Below, piece after piece: positions 16,765 through 25,988 of a stretch of 37,773 bases of DNA. Position 1 is the stretch's first letter, and every line of letters starts with the position of its first letter. The stretch comes from Verrucomicrobiota bacterium (GTDB lineage: Bacteria > Verrucomicrobiota > Verrucomicrobiia > Limisphaerales > BJHT01), in contig BJHT01000031.1 in assembly GCA_014193395.1 (NCBI GenBank), positions 1 to 37,773 of the forward strand. The letters are read 5' to 3'. The notes below the pieces were generated by a model. That model saw only the letters and a program-made list of their open reading frames with translations. It was not told the origin of the DNA and did no database searches. Position numbers and translations under genes: made by a program.

Positions 16765-17462
16765 AACTGAAACTCCTCGCCCTCGTCCTGGCGCTGCAAG
16801 CCGCCTGGGTCCTCAGCACCGTGTTCCTGCAGGAACGCGGCCTCGCGACCGGCGTGACGATCCTGCTCGAGACGCGCCCGGTCGATCCGCGCGATCTGCT
16901 CCGCGGGGATTACGTCATCCTCAACTACCAGATCAGCACCGTTCCCATCGACCGCTTCCAGCCCGCGATCACCAATCTCGACGGCGGTCGCGACGTGTTC
17001 GTTGCCTTGGAGAAGAAGGGCGAATTCCACGTCGTCCGGCGCGCCTCGACGACGAACTTCTCGCCCGCTGCGGACGAAGTGGTGTTGCGGGGCAAGAGCC
17101 GCTACGGCTGGGAAGGTCCCTTCCAATCGCGGGCGCAACCTGCGGCCGCGGTGCGGGTGGACTACGGCCTCGAGCGCTACTACGTGGGCGAAGGCACCGG
17201 CAATCCGCGCGGCAAACTCACGGTCGCGGTAGCCGTGCCGGCATCGGGCCGCGCGCAGATCAAGGAAGTCTTGCTCGATGGCAAACCCTACGCCGCGGTG
17301 ATGCGGGCGCAGTTGCAAGCGCCGAGTGATCCGAGTGAACGCGAGCGGGCCGCCGCCGAGGCCCGCGCCCGCGCCGAGGCCGAGCGACGCGCCCGCGAGG
17401 CCGCTGAAAAGGCCCGCGCTGAGGCGGAGAAAAAAGCCAAGGCGGCGGCGGAGAAGAAATGA
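16761..17462 (+). CDS. GDYXXLXY-domain protein
   Basis: The 233-residue protein has an N-terminal signal or anchor helix (LLALVLALQAAWVLSTVF) and then the defining RGDYVILNY (GDYxxLxY, residues 49-56). A YYVGEGTG motif follows near 155. The C-terminal 45 residues are a charged Ala/Glu/Arg/Lys helix with tandem-like EKARAEAEKK units, likely a single long helix or coiled coil. The ATG overlaps the stop of the DUF2157 gene, so the genes are translationally coupled. The longer upstream frame is only a shadow of that gene. Confidence 0.85.
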   Translation: MKLKLLALVLALQAAWVLSTVFLQERGLATGVTILLETRPVDPRDLLRGDYVILNYQISTVPIDRFQPAITNLDGGRDVFVALEKKGEFHVVRRASTTNFSPAADEVVLRGKSRYGWEGPFQSRAQPAAAVRVDYGLERYYVGEGTGNPRGKLTVAVAVPASGRAQIKEVLLDGKPYAAVMRAQLQAPSDPSERERAAAEARARAEAERRAREAAEKARAEAEKKAKAAAEKK

Positions 17463-17496
17463 AACAGAATCCTGCAGTGATCGCGGAGACGGGACT

Positions 17497-17611
17497 GGAA
17501 ACCACTAACTGGCACTTACCGGCACTAATGAGGACCGGCTCCGGGTGCATCAAAGAAGTGCGGTCGGGCCAGCCTTGTTATTAGTGCCGGTTGGTGCCGG
17601 TTAGTGGTTCC
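17497..17611. repeat. AACCACTAAC inverted repeat, copy 2
   Basis: The left arm (17497-17529) and right arm (17580-17611) are imperfect reverse complements built from GGCACTAAT and GTGCCGGTTAGTGG units. It is the same family as 1238-1340. It begins 35 bases after the GDYXXLXY gene and could act as its terminator. Confidence 0.8.
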
Positions 17612-17668
17612 ATCCCGTGAGGCGTTCGGTGACGGGTGAATGAACATTGAACCTGATAAAAGCAGTTG

Positions 17669-17808
17669 GAACCACGAAAGACACGAAAGACACGAAAGGA
17701 GAAGGCCCTGGGAATATGGGAGTTATCATCAACTGGGTGAGGCGGTTCGGGGTCGGCCAACCACGATGCGGCCTTTTGTTTTCGTGTCTTTCGTGTCATT
17801 CGTGGTTC
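17669..17808. repeat. ACCACGAAAGACACGAAAG inverted repeat
   Basis: The 29-base arms 17669-17697 and 17780-17808 are reverse complements with one mismatch. Each consists of tandem ACACGAAAG units ending in GAACCACGA. The 82-base interior shows no coding signal. Together with the preceding repeat it fills the space before the lipoprotein at 17870. Confidence 0.85.
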
Positions 17809-17869
17809 GTCTCAACTGCCGTTCCAATTTGAAGGCACACGGGCGGAATCTCGCGCTGCCTATCCCAGC

Positions 17870-18457
17870 ATGAAGACCATGTTTGCCAGACGTTTCCTCG
17901 TGGTGTCCCTGAGCCTCGCGCTCGTGCTGTCGCAGACGGCGTGTCTCACGCCCAAGCTCTGGAGCAACACGCGGGAACGGAGTTTTCGCGAGCCGGCCCC
18001 GAATCCGCGCCTCGCGCTGCATCAGTCACCGGTGGGCGGCGACGTGCTGGTGAGCTACGATGAACTGGCCGAGAGCAAAACCGCCCTGCGCCGCCGTGCG
18101 TTTTTCCTCCGGCCGAACCTGGAGCGCCTCGCCGCCGGGAAGAAGCCGGCGTTCGTGAAACCCGAGCGGGCGTCGGGGATGTGTCCGGTGCCGCTCGCTC
18201 CCGCCGGCGGCGTGCCGGCTCCCGCGCCCGTCCATGCCGTCACCGAAAAACACGAGCACCGCTTCACGCTCCACGATGGCTCCCAGACCATCGGCCCCGT
18301 GGATTTGCCCGTGTATCCGAATTACGCGACCGAGGTGGGCCGGGTGGCGCTCACGCCCTTCGCGGTGGCCGGAGATGCGGTGATCATCGGGGGCTTTGGG
18401 ATTCTCATCGGCGCTTACTGGTGGGCGTACGGTAATCCGAGCATCGGCGTGCGCTGA
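17870..18457 (+). CDS. Lipoprotein of unknown function (paralogue B)
   Basis: The 195 residues carry a lipoprotein signal ending LVLSQTAC (cysteine 25). The mature part mirrors the lipoprotein at 11750: a short W-containing N-terminus, RLALHQSPVGGDVLVSYDE, RRRAFFLRPNLERL, a HRFTL stretch, DLPVYPNYATEVGRVALTPF and AVAGDAVI. The two are probable paralogues about 6 kb apart. Paralogue B ends with a hydrophobic segment (IIGGFGILIGAYWWAYG). No activity can be assigned. Confidence 0.8.
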   Translation: MKTMFARRFLVVSLSLALVLSQTACLTPKLWSNTRERSFREPAPNPRLALHQSPVGGDVLVSYDELAESKTALRRRAFFLRPNLERLAAGKKPAFVKPERASGMCPVPLAPAGGVPAPAPVHAVTEKHEHRFTLHDGSQTIGPVDLPVYPNYATEVGRVALTPFAVAGDAVIIGGFGILIGAYWWAYGNPSIGVR

Positions 18458-18522
18458 GCGCTGGCGGGGGGCCCGCGTCCCCGCAGCGGCATCCGCCGGC
18501 CGGGGCGGGCGCCTTTTCTGAA

Positions 18523-18903
18523 CTACTGCGTCCTCACCGCTTTGATGCTGGCGGATTTCTTGTCGATCACCAGCACCACGCCGTCAGGCAGTTTGGGAAT
18601 GGGACAACCGCTGTCGGCGGCGAGTTCCGCCAGCGAACTGGGGAGGCGCTTTTTCTGCGCCACAAAGATGTCGAGGTTCTTGTTGAGATTGGCGAGGTCC
18701 ACGCCGGTCTGCACGGCCTTGAGCTGTTTCTCAAGCTGGGGGTTCGCCGTCAGCGCGGCCGCCGGGGCGTTCTCCGCGGGACTTGTGCCGTCGGGTGCGG
18801 CGGCGGCGGATGGAGGTGGCGCGGCGGGCGTAGGTTCGTTTTTTTTATCGCAGGCGCTGGCGAGGAGCAGGCCCGGGAGAACGAGCAAGGACAGGGGTTT
18901 CAT
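18523..18903 (-). CDS. Small lipoprotein beside pilin-like gene
   Basis: The 126-residue protein begins MKPLSLLVLPGLLLASAC, a lipoprotein signal with cysteine 18. A Pro/Ala-rich linker (PTPAAPPPSAAAAPDG) follows, then a predicted helical region (QLEKQLKAVQTGVDLANLNK) and a basic C-terminus. It lies 38 bases after the H-X9-DG pilin-like gene on the same strand, so the two are likely co-transcribed. The ATG at 18903 gives the signal peptide; the longer frame upstream is a shadow of the pilin-like gene. Confidence 0.75.
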   Translation of the reverse strand: MKPLSLLVLPGLLLASACDKKNEPTPAAPPPSAAAAPDGTSPAENAPAAALTANPQLEKQLKAVQTGVDLANLNKNLDIFVAQKKRLPSSLAELAADSGCPIPKLPDGVVLVIDKKSASIKAVRTQ

Positions 18904-18941
18904 AAGCGTAAGGGACAGGAAGAGGAGGCGGACGCGGGCGC

Positions 18942-19769
18942 TCACTTCACGGCCGAGGAGCGGTCGGAGAGCCATTGGATGTCGATGATCGAGGTGCCGC
19001 CGCCCGGTCCGGTGGGGTAGTTGACGAGCTGGAGAAAGCCCACCTCGGCCCAGCGGTGGATTTCGGAATGACCATCCATGAAGGAGAAGGCGCTGGCTCC
19101 GTTGTGATAATTCGCGGGGACATCCACCACGATGCCGGCCACGGCGGCGTTGGTCTTGATCGCGACGCCGAACCCGGCGTCGTTGATCGTGGACGGATGC
19201 TCGTCCACGAACACAAACAACTGGTCGGGCGCGGGCCGGCCCAGATCGGCCTCGGTCCGGTAAAGCTGAAATATCGTGGAGGGTCCAAACGGCCCGTAGT
19301 TGCGATCCTGCCAACTGCCCGTGGCGCCCGAGCCGACGCCCTGATTCATCGCCACGCTGCGGACGCGGGCCTGGTTGTTGCCGGTATCTTTGGATTTGTC
19401 GGACGGACATTTGTAGATGGCCGCATTGCCGTTGGCGTAGCGGGCGAGCAGCGAGCCGGTGGTGAGGTTGTCCAGGTTGGTATTCGCGTCGGTGTTCGGC
19501 GCGGTGCTGAGGTTGCCGGGACACCACACGCCCGGCCAGTTGGGGATGAAATTCCCGTTGTTCTCGTCGGTGTAGAGTTTGAACGCGAGCATGAGCTGCT
19601 TCTCATTGTTCAAGCACAGGACGCCTTGGGATTTCCGTTTCGCGTTGGCGAGCGTCGGCAGCAGCATGCCGGCGAGAATGCCGATGATCGCAATCACGAC
19701 GAGCAGTTCGATCAAGGTGAAGCCGGCGGGGGTGACGCGGCGGGGCGGCGCGAACAGAGGCGTTTTCAT
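18942..19769 (-). CDS. H-X9-DG pilin-like protein with type IV prepilin N-terminus
   Basis: The 275-residue protein has a prepilin cleavage/methylation segment: GFTLIELLVVIAIIGILAGM at residues 16-35, with the invariant Glu at position 5 after the cleavage site. The C-terminus has the H-X9-DG signature (YHNGASAFSFMDGH) preceded by FVFVDEHPSTINDAGF. This combination is abundant in verrucomicrobia and planctomycetes, where such proteins are thought to be processed as pseudopilins. The ATG at 19769 is chosen; one 24 bases upstream is also possible. Cysteines in YKCPSD and VWCPGN may form a disulphide. Confidence 0.92.
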   Translation of the reverse strand: MKTPLFAPPRRVTPAGFTLIELLVVIAIIGILAGMLLPTLANAKRKSQGVLCLNNEKQLMLAFKLYTDENNGNFIPNWPGVWCPGNLSTAPNTDANTNLDNLTTGSLLARYANGNAAIYKCPSDKSKDTGNNQARVRSVAMNQGVGSGATGSWQDRNYGPFGPSTIFQLYRTEADLGRPAPDQLFVFVDEHPSTINDAGFGVAIKTNAAVAGIVVDVPANYHNGASAFSFMDGHSEIHRWAEVGFLQLVNYPTGPGGGTSIIDIQWLSDRSSAVK

Positions 19770-20078
19770 TGGCGCAAAAACTTTGGTGAACATGAACCGG
19801 TGGAAAAGTTGCCGGAAACTACCCGGCCTTCTGGGGGAGTCAATGGCGCCCCACCCCGCAGCGCCGCTCCCATCCCTGCGAAGTTCTGTTCCGCCGCGCC
19901 GCGCGGCCGATTTTGGGTTTACCAACCGTTCGATGACCTGCCACGGTGCGGTGAGAAAATGATCCATTCATCGCGCACTCAATCCGCTGCTCCTTGGGCC
20001 GCCAACCACGCGCCCGGCATCATCGCCGCACCCCTCCTCCGCGCTCCGATCTCGAACCCCAAAACCCTCCTCTCCGCC
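19770..20078. other. Intergenic region between divergent genes
   Basis: This 309-base region separates the pilin-like gene (leftward) from the giant secreted protein (rightward) and must hold both promoters. I see no clear sigma-70 hexamers, inverted repeats or RNA elements in it. Confidence 0.4.
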
Positions 20079-23000
20079 ATGATCCGCACTCTCTCCCTCG
20101 CTCGCTCCTTCTCCCTGTCCCTCCTTCTCCTCTTCGTCGCCGCCGCCGCCCCCGCCCGTGCCGCGGTTCTCGATCCCGCGATCACCGCCGCCGCCCTCGA
20201 TCTCCCCGCGTGCCGCATCCTCAACGCTGACGGCGTTGAACCACTCGAACCCGCCGCGATCCGCGAACTCCTCGGTCTCGACGGCGGCAACGCCCCCGCC
20301 CCCGCGCGTCGCGGCGCCGTGTCGCGCAAGCCCACGTCCAGCCTGCAATATCTCCTCGTCTTCAAACAGCCCGTAGCCCTCGGCACCGTGCTCGGCAGCG
20401 TCGGTGAATTGCGCGTGCTGAAGCCCGACGCGCCGCTCCCACCGGAGCCTGCGCGCGCTGACGACTGGTTCGCCATCGAGGTCCAGCCCAGCCAGTCTGC
20501 GCCGCGTTTCGCTCCATTGCCGCCCGGCACCAAGACCCGCGCGCTGCTCGTCTCCGCGTCCGTGCCGCGCGACTCGCGCCAGTCGCCGTTCCTCCGGCTG
20601 CTCGCGCCGCGCCTTGCGAATCACACGCCCGCCGCCGTCGCCAACGCCGACGCCGAACACACCGCGACCTCGCAATTTTCGCCGCCCTACACGCACGACG
20701 CCGGCCACGTCACGCGCGGCTACGGCGAGTGGGTCAATGCCGGCAAGGACAACCAGGGCCTCGTCACCCGCCCGCCCGTCACCGAGCTGCAGCCCGCGTG
20801 GTTCGTGCTCTCGTGGCCCGACGCGCGCCGGATCGATGGCGTGTTGTTGCAGGAAAATTTCAGCGCGTTTGAACTCCAGATTTTCACCGGCCCGCCCGGC
20901 ATCAACGCCGCCGCCGCCACCGAGCAGGAATGGAAAACCCTGCGCCAGTTCAAGCAGACGCAAGACGGCCCGCGCCGCTGGCTGACCTTCGATCCTGTCC
21001 AGACTCGCGCCCTCCGCCTCCTCATCACCAAGACCAGCGAAGGCCCCATCGCCCGCCTCGCCGGCTTCCACGTCTTCACCGATCTCGGCGAACAGCCCGT
21101 GCCCGCCATCGCGAAACCCACGTCCACCGAGCCGCCCCTCCAGCTCACCTACGAACTCGCGCAGGCCGGCAAGGTCACGCTCGTCGTCGATCGCCCCGAC
21201 GGCACGCGCGTCCGCAATCTCATCGCCAACACGCCGCAGCCCGCGGGCAAAAATTCCGTCGCGTGGGATTTGAAAGATGAGGCCGGCAACTATGTGTCGC
21301 CCGGCACCTACAAATGGAAAGCCATTACCCATCCGCCGCTCGAACTGCGCTACGAAATGACCGCCTACCCGAACATCAGCAGCCATTTCCCCGAGCGCCC
21401 CGCGTGGCTCACCGGCGCGAGCGGCTCCGGCGGCTGGCTCGCGGATCACACGCCGCCGCACTCGGCCTGCGTGGCCGGCGATCGCGTGTTTCTCGGCGCG
21501 CCCGTCGCCGAGAGCGGCGTGTCGTTGATCGAGTGCGACCTCGAGGGCCGCAAACACTGGGGGCATCATTCCTTCGAGGGCTTCACCGGTTCCTGGATGC
21601 TCGCGACGGATGGCAAAACCGTTTTCAACATGGCCAGCGCCGACAATTTCGCCAAAGCCGGCATGGACAAAAAGACCGAGGCCATCTGGGCCGTGGACAT
21701 CGAGACGAAGAAGGTCCGCACCGTCGCGATGCTCCAGCCGACCGCCGAGCGCAAGCGCGGCCTGCAAGGTTTCGCCGCGCACGACAACCAGATTTTCCTC
21801 GCCATCCACGCCACCGACAACTGGCTCAACAGCGCCGCCGGCGCGGTCGATGTCGATCTCCTCAACTGCCTTCCCGCCTACGGCATCCCGCGCAAGCCCC
21901 GCGCCGCGCACGAGGAAGTCCCCGACCCGCGCACCGATTTCCTCCGCCTCCTCCGCCTCAAGGACACGCCCCCCGGCCAGGGCGCGAACCACGGCCTCAC
22001 TTGGCTCGAATCCACGAAGAATCCCGACCGCCGCCAGCACATCGTCATCGCCTTCCAGAAGCCCGTGTCCATTGGCTCGCTCGTGTTTCCGCCGCCGCCC
22101 GTCGAGGAGAAAGTTCAGTTTCAGCTCAGCGTGCTCAAGCCCACCGCACCCTATCCGCCGCGCGTCAACGAACGCGCCGATTGGCAGCCCGTCCCGCTCA
22201 CCGACAAGAGCGCGTGGGCCGTCGTCGCGCTGCCCGCAGGCACCAGTACGCGCGCGCTGCGCATGACGTTCACCAAGGGCGGTACCGACGCGACCGACGA
22301 TCTGCTCGCCGACGTGGAGGACAAAAAGGGCGCGCCCTCGCTCGACCTCGCCGATGTGAACGCGAAGAAGCCCAAGCGCAATCTCGCCGACGCCGACGGC
22401 GATCTCTGGATGCGCCGCATCGAGGGGATGAAAATGTTGAACCGCCGTTTCGAGAATCTTTTCCCCGCCGCCACCGTGCGCGTGAACAGCGGCAAGGTCG
22501 CCCCCGACGGCTCGTGGGACGCGCAGCGCACCGAGCCTCTCAGCATTGCCGAGCCCGCCATTTACGCGCTCGAATGGCAGCAGCCGCAAACCGTGCGCGG
22601 CCTCGCGCTCAAGGAAATCGACGGCGCAGTCACCGAGGTGGACGTCTTCACCGGACCCGCCGGCGCGCCCGTGGACATCGCCTCGACCGCCGGCTGGGAG
22701 CAGGTCGCCACCTATCACCAGGCGCTCCGCCATTATTACCAGCCCGACCCGCTGCACAATTCCAACGCCCGCTATCTCGACGGCTACGTGGACTTCGGCC
22801 GCGAAGTCAGCACGCGCGCCGTGCGCCTGCGTGTCGTGAAACAATGGGACACCAAGGCCCATTACCCGAGCGGCGTGCGGCAGGACCAGGGCGGCCAGAC
22901 GCTCGATCTCAAGCGCTGCCGCGTCTATGGCGTCGCGCCGCTGAAATATCTCGGCGGCGAACCGCCTGTGGACTCGCTCGTCACCGAGCGCCTCGAGATT

Positions 23001-25385
23001 CTCGACGCCGCCACCGGCAAAATCGTCCGCGACCTCCCGCTGCCCAAAGCCGGCAATCCCACCGGCGGCGGCGCGCTCGGCAACACGCTCACCGCGAACA
23101 CCCGCGGCGAACTCTTCGCCATCTCCGCGGGCAAGCTTGTGAAAGTGGACCTTGCCAACGGCCAGCATCAGGTGCTCGCCACCGACCTCGGCAAACCCAC
23201 CGCGCTCGCCTGCGACGCCGCGGGCAAATGCTTCGTCTTCGATGCCGCCAAGGACCGGAAGAACATCCGCGTCTATGACCGCGCCGGAAAATTCCTCCGC
23301 GAAATCGGCGAACCCGGCGGTTACCAGCGCGGCCCGTGGAATCCCAACCGCATGGAAAACATCACCGCCCTCGCCGTGGACGCCCGCAGACAAATCTGGG
23401 CCGTCGATTGGAACTACTGGCCCAAGCGCGTGAGCCTCTGGAGCGCCGACGGAAAATTTCAGAAGGAATTTCTCGGCCCCACGGAGTACGGCGGCGCGGG
23501 CCAGCTCGATCCCGGCGACAAACGCCGGCTCTTCTACGGCCCGCTCGAATTCGAACTCGACTGGGCCACCGGCAAGTCACGCCTGAAAAATCTCCTCTCG
23601 CTCGACGGCCACGGCGCGAGCGATTCGCCCATCTACGTCGGCAAGCAGCTCTACCTCGTCAACACGCGCCCCGGCGGCCACGGCCCCTCGCAGCAGTGCG
23701 GCGTGATCTATCGCCACGACGGCGACCGCGCCAAACTTGTCGCCGCCGTCGGCATCGCGGGCCAGTTCAAGCCGCTGCTCGACCCGCGCCTCGTGAAAGC
23801 GTTCGGCGGCAAAGTGCTCATGGATTACCTCTGCGCCTGGAGTGATCTGAACGGCGATGAAAAGGTGCAGTCCGAGGAAGTCCAGCTCTGGCCCAAACCC
23901 AAGCAGGCCCGCGTCGTCTTCGATTCCCAGCTCGGCGTGCAGATGGGTGCGATTGGTTTTCGTGTGAAGGAAATGCGCGCCGACGGCGTGCCCGTCTATC
24001 AACGCGCCGACCTCCCGGGCCTCTGGGACGGCGTCGCGCTGCGCCTCGACAACGGCAACTTCTATCACTTCGAAGACGAGTACGCGCAGCGCAACGCCTG
24101 CGCCGTGCAGCGTCCCGACGGCACCGTGCTCTGGACCTACCAGACCGAAGGTGCAGGCGTCCACGCGCTCACGCGCGCGAAGCCCTGGCACCCGGCGCAG
24201 ATCGTCTGCCAGTTCGGATTCGCCGGCCACGCCACCGCGCACGCGGGCGATCTCGGCGAATTCCTCGTCTTCAATTCCAACGTCGGCATCTGGAACATCG
24301 TCACCGCCGACGGCCTCTTCGCCGGGCAAATCTTCCGCGACATCCGCGACCCCAAGGCGCTGCCCTGGAGCGGCACCAACAACGCGCGCGGGATGCGCAT
24401 GGATGACATCACGGCCGGCCAGGAACATTTTCAGGGCTACCTCACCCGCACCGCCGACAACAAATATTACGCCGTCGCCGGCCACAACCACGCCAGCGTC
24501 ATCGAAGTCGCCGGCCTCGACCGCTTCAAACGGTTCGGCGGCGAACTCACCATCGGCGCGCCCGATCTTGCGGCCACGCAATCGTGGGAACGCAGCCGCG
24601 AAGCCCGTGTCATCTACGCCCGCTCGCCCGTCCTCGACGCCTACCGCATGTCCCCGCCCAAGCTCGACGGCAAACTCAATGACTGGGGCGCCGCCACCGC
24701 CGAGCTGGACCGCGACGCGAAATTCCGCATCGGCTACGATGACCAAAACCTCTACCTCGCCTACGAAATCAACCGCCGCGGCCCCCTGAAAAATCAAGGC
24801 CAGCAATGGGACCGCCTCTTCAAAACCGGCGCGTCCGTCGATCTGCAAATCGCCGCCGACCCCGCCGCGCCCGCCGACCGCAAAGCCCCCGCGCCCGGCG
24901 ACCAGCGCCTCCTCCTCACCTTCATGGGCCGGCAACCCGCCGCCATCCTCTACCAGGCCGTCGTCCCCGGCACGCCGCCCGACAAAGCCTGGCAGGTCGT
25001 CAGCCCCGTCCACTCCGTCGCCTTCGACCGCGTGATCAAACTCGACACCGCGCAGCTCGCCGTCAGCGAAAGCGACAGCGGCTACACCCTCGAAGCCGCC
25101 ATCCCCCTCGCCGCCCTCGGCCTGAAAATCACCCCCGGCCTCCGCCTCAAACTCGACTGGGGCATCCTCGTCAGCGGCCCCGACGGCACCGAAGTCCTGC
25201 GCCGCGAATACTGGTCCAACAAAGCCACCCACATCACCGCCGACGCCCCCAGCGAAGCCGAACTCCACCCCGAACTCTGGGGCCACATCCGCTTCCACGC
25301 CGAACCCCCCACCACCCACCTCGACCCCACCGCCAAGAAGGGCAAAGACAAGGGTGTCGATGAAGTGCTGAACGATTTGAAATAA
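20079..25385 (+). CDS. Giant secreted multidomain protein (propeller and CBM9-like domains)
   Basis: The 1768 residues start with a Sec signal peptide (SLSLLLLFVAAAAPARA). Two discoidin-like sandwich regions are suggested near 235-335 and 830-930; each has a W/L-rich strand and an XDVFTGPAG-type strand. A FlgD-like Ig segment (VTLVVDRPDGTRVRNLIA, then GTYKWKA) lies near 355-420. Beta-propeller blades follow at about 430-600 and 990-1240 (KLVKVDLANG, KNIRVYDRAGKFLREIG, SLWSADGKFQKEF). An EF-hand-like loop (DLNGDEKVQSEE) is near 1257. The C-terminal 230 residues resemble a CBM9/DOMON-like carbohydrate-binding domain (PPKLDGKLNDWG...FRIGYDDQNLYLAYEI). A role in binding polysaccharide outside the cell is plausible; no catalytic motif is visible. 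The start at 20079 is set by the signal peptide, since the frame is open much further upstream. Confidence 0.85.
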   Translation: MIRTLSLARSFSLSLLLLFVAAAAPARAAVLDPAITAAALDLPACRILNADGVEPLEPAAIRELLGLDGGNAPAPARRGAVSRKPTSSLQYLLVFKQPVALGTVLGSVGELRVLKPDAPLPPEPARADDWFAIEVQPSQSAPRFAPLPPGTKTRALLVSASVPRDSRQSPFLRLLAPRLANHTPAAVANADAEHTATSQFSPPYTHDAGHVTRGYGEWVNAGKDNQGLVTRPPVTELQPAWFVLSWPDARRIDGVLLQENFSAFELQIFTGPPGINAAAATEQEWKTLRQFKQTQDGPRRWLTFDPVQTRALRLLITKTSEGPIARLAGFHVFTDLGEQPVPAIAKPTSTEPPLQLTYELAQAGKVTLVVDRPDGTRVRNLIANTPQPAGKNSVAWDLKDEAGNYVSPGTYKWKAITHPPLELRYEMTAYPNISSHFPERPAWLTGASGSGGWLADHTPPHSACVAGDRVFLGAPVAESGVSLIECDLEGRKHWGHHSFEGFTGSWMLATDGKTVFNMASADNFAKAGMDKKTEAIWAVDIETKKVRTVAMLQPTAERKRGLQGFAAHDNQIFLAIHATDNWLNSAAGAVDVDLLNCLPAYGIPRKPRAAHEEVPDPRTDFLRLLRLKDTPPGQGANHGLTWLESTKNPDRRQHIVIAFQKPVSIGSLVFPPPPVEEKVQFQLSVLKPTAPYPPRVNERADWQPVPLTDKSAWAVVALPAGTSTRALRMTFTKGGTDATDDLLADVEDKKGAPSLDLADVNAKKPKRNLADADGDLWMRRIEGMKMLNRRFENLFPAATVRVNSGKVAPDGSWDAQRTEPLSIAEPAIYALEWQQPQTVRGLALKEIDGAVTEVDVFTGPAGAPVDIASTAGWEQVATYHQALRHYYQPDPLHNSNARYLDGYVDFGREVSTRAVRLRVVKQWDTKAHYPSGVRQDQGGQTLDLKRCRVYGVAPLKYLGGEPPVDSLVTERLEILDAATGKIVRDLPLPKAGNPTGGGALGNTLTANTRGELFAISAGKLVKVDLANGQHQVLATDLGKPTALACDAAGKCFVFDAAKDRKNIRVYDRAGKFLREIGEPGGYQRGPWNPNRMENITALAVDARRQIWAVDWNYWPKRVSLWSADGKFQKEFLGPTEYGGAGQLDPGDKRRLFYGPLEFELDWATGKSRLKNLLSLDGHGASDSPIYVGKQLYLVNTRPGGHGPSQQCGVIYRHDGDRAKLVAAVGIAGQFKPLLDPRLVKAFGGKVLMDYLCAWSDLNGDEKVQSEEVQLWPKPKQARVVFDSQLGVQMGAIGFRVKEMRADGVPVYQRADLPGLWDGVALRLDNGNFYHFEDEYAQRNACAVQRPDGTVLWTYQTEGAGVHALTRAKPWHPAQIVCQFGFAGHATAHAGDLGEFLVFNSNVGIWNIVTADGLFAGQIFRDIRDPKALPWSGTNNARGMRMDDITAGQEHFQGYLTRTADNKYYAVAGHNHASVIEVAGLDRFKRFGGELTIGAPDLAATQSWERSREARVIYARSPVLDAYRMSPPKLDGKLNDWGAATAELDRDAKFRIGYDDQNLYLAYEINRRGPLKNQGQQWDRLFKTGASVDLQIAADPAAPADRKAPAPGDQRLLLTFMGRQPAAILYQAVVPGTPPDKAWQVVSPVHSVAFDRVIKLDTAQLAVSESDSGYTLEAAIPLAALGLKITPGLRLKLDWGILVSGPDGTEVLRREYWSNKATHITADAPSEAELHPELWGHIRFHAEPPTTHLDPTAKKGKDKGVDEVLNDLK

Positions 25386-25394
25386 CCCAATCCT

Positions 25395-25522
25395 GGTAGG
25401 GACGCGTTGCGCGCGTCCCTGACCATTCCCCTCATCGCCGCGCTCGCCCGCGACGAACGCCCTCGCCAATCCAACGCACCCGAACGGGAAGATTGCACGG
25501 CCGCGCGCAGCGCAGCCCTACC
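25395..25522. repeat. GGTAGGGACGCG MITE-like repeat, copy 1
   Basis: This 128-base element begins GGTAGGGACGCGTTGCGCG and ends with the near-complement CGCAGCCCTACC. It lies ten bases after the giant protein gene. Copies with the same ends are at 25984-26110 (complete) and 30351 (left end only). Confidence 0.8.
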
Positions 25523-25584
25523 ACGATGCGCCGCTGCACGGCCTCACGCTTGCCTGCCTCGGAACCGTTTACTAGCTTCGCCAC

Positions 25585-25830
25585 ATGAGCACGCTCATGG
25601 AAATCGAAGCCGCCATCAGCCGGCTGTCCGCCGAGGAATGGCGTGAATTACGCGGCTGGGTGATCGCCCGCCCCGAACCTCCCGCACCATCCAAACCCAA
25701 GACCGGAGCCGAGCTGGCCGCCCTCTGGCGGAATCGTTTTCACCTGACCACCCAGGAGGCGGATGAACTGGCGGCCGACTTGGAAACCGGCCTTGAACGC
25801 CCGCCGCAACCGCCACCAGTGTGGGAATAA
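25585..25830 (+). CDS. Antitoxin-like protein of a VapBC-type pair
   Basis: The 81-residue protein begins MSTLMEIEAAISRLSAEEWR, resembling short antitoxin N-terminal segments paired with PIN toxins. A Pro/Lys linker and an acidic C-terminal helix (TQEADELAADLETGLE) follow. It overlaps the start of a PIN-domain fragment by ten bases, the normal arrangement of antitoxin and toxin genes. Because the toxin is truncated, it is probably an orphan antitoxin that still could counter related toxins. Confidence 0.65.
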   Translation: MSTLMEIEAAISRLSAEEWRELRGWVIARPEPPAPSKPKTGAELAALWRNRFHLTTQEADELAADLETGLERPPQPPPVWE

Positions 25831-25988
25831 TTCTCGACAGCTCGGTCCTCATCGCCGCCGAACGGGGCCGCCTCGACCTCCCCAAGCTGCTCGCCGCTCA
25901 TCCGTCCGATCCGTTTCTGATCGCCGCCATCACCGCGTCAGAACTTCTCCACGGCTGCGCGCAACGCGACCGAACCAACCCCCGGTAG
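25821..25988 (+). pseudogene. VapC-type PIN-domain toxin, truncated by repeat
   Basis: From the GTG at 25821 the frame reads GIILDSSVLIAAERGRLDL and later IAAITASELLHGCAQR. This is the N-terminal half of a PIN-domain ribonuclease, with the first catalytic Asp in LDSSV and the Glu in ASELLHG. It stops after 55 residues at a TAG that lies inside the GGTAGGG end of a MITE-like element (25984-26110). The C-terminal half, with the remaining catalytic Asp residues, is absent, so the toxin should be inactive. Confidence 0.75.

Noticed and set aside
19968-23393. 1141-codon open frame on the minus strand
   Set aside because: It lies antisense to the secreted giant protein and is a GC-driven shadow: low-complexity Gly/Ala/Arg sequence with no recognisable motif, while the plus strand has a signal peptide and domains.
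23577-25469. 630-codon minus-strand open frame
   Set aside because: Also antisense to the giant protein, rich in Gly/Val/Ala repeats and without a domain.
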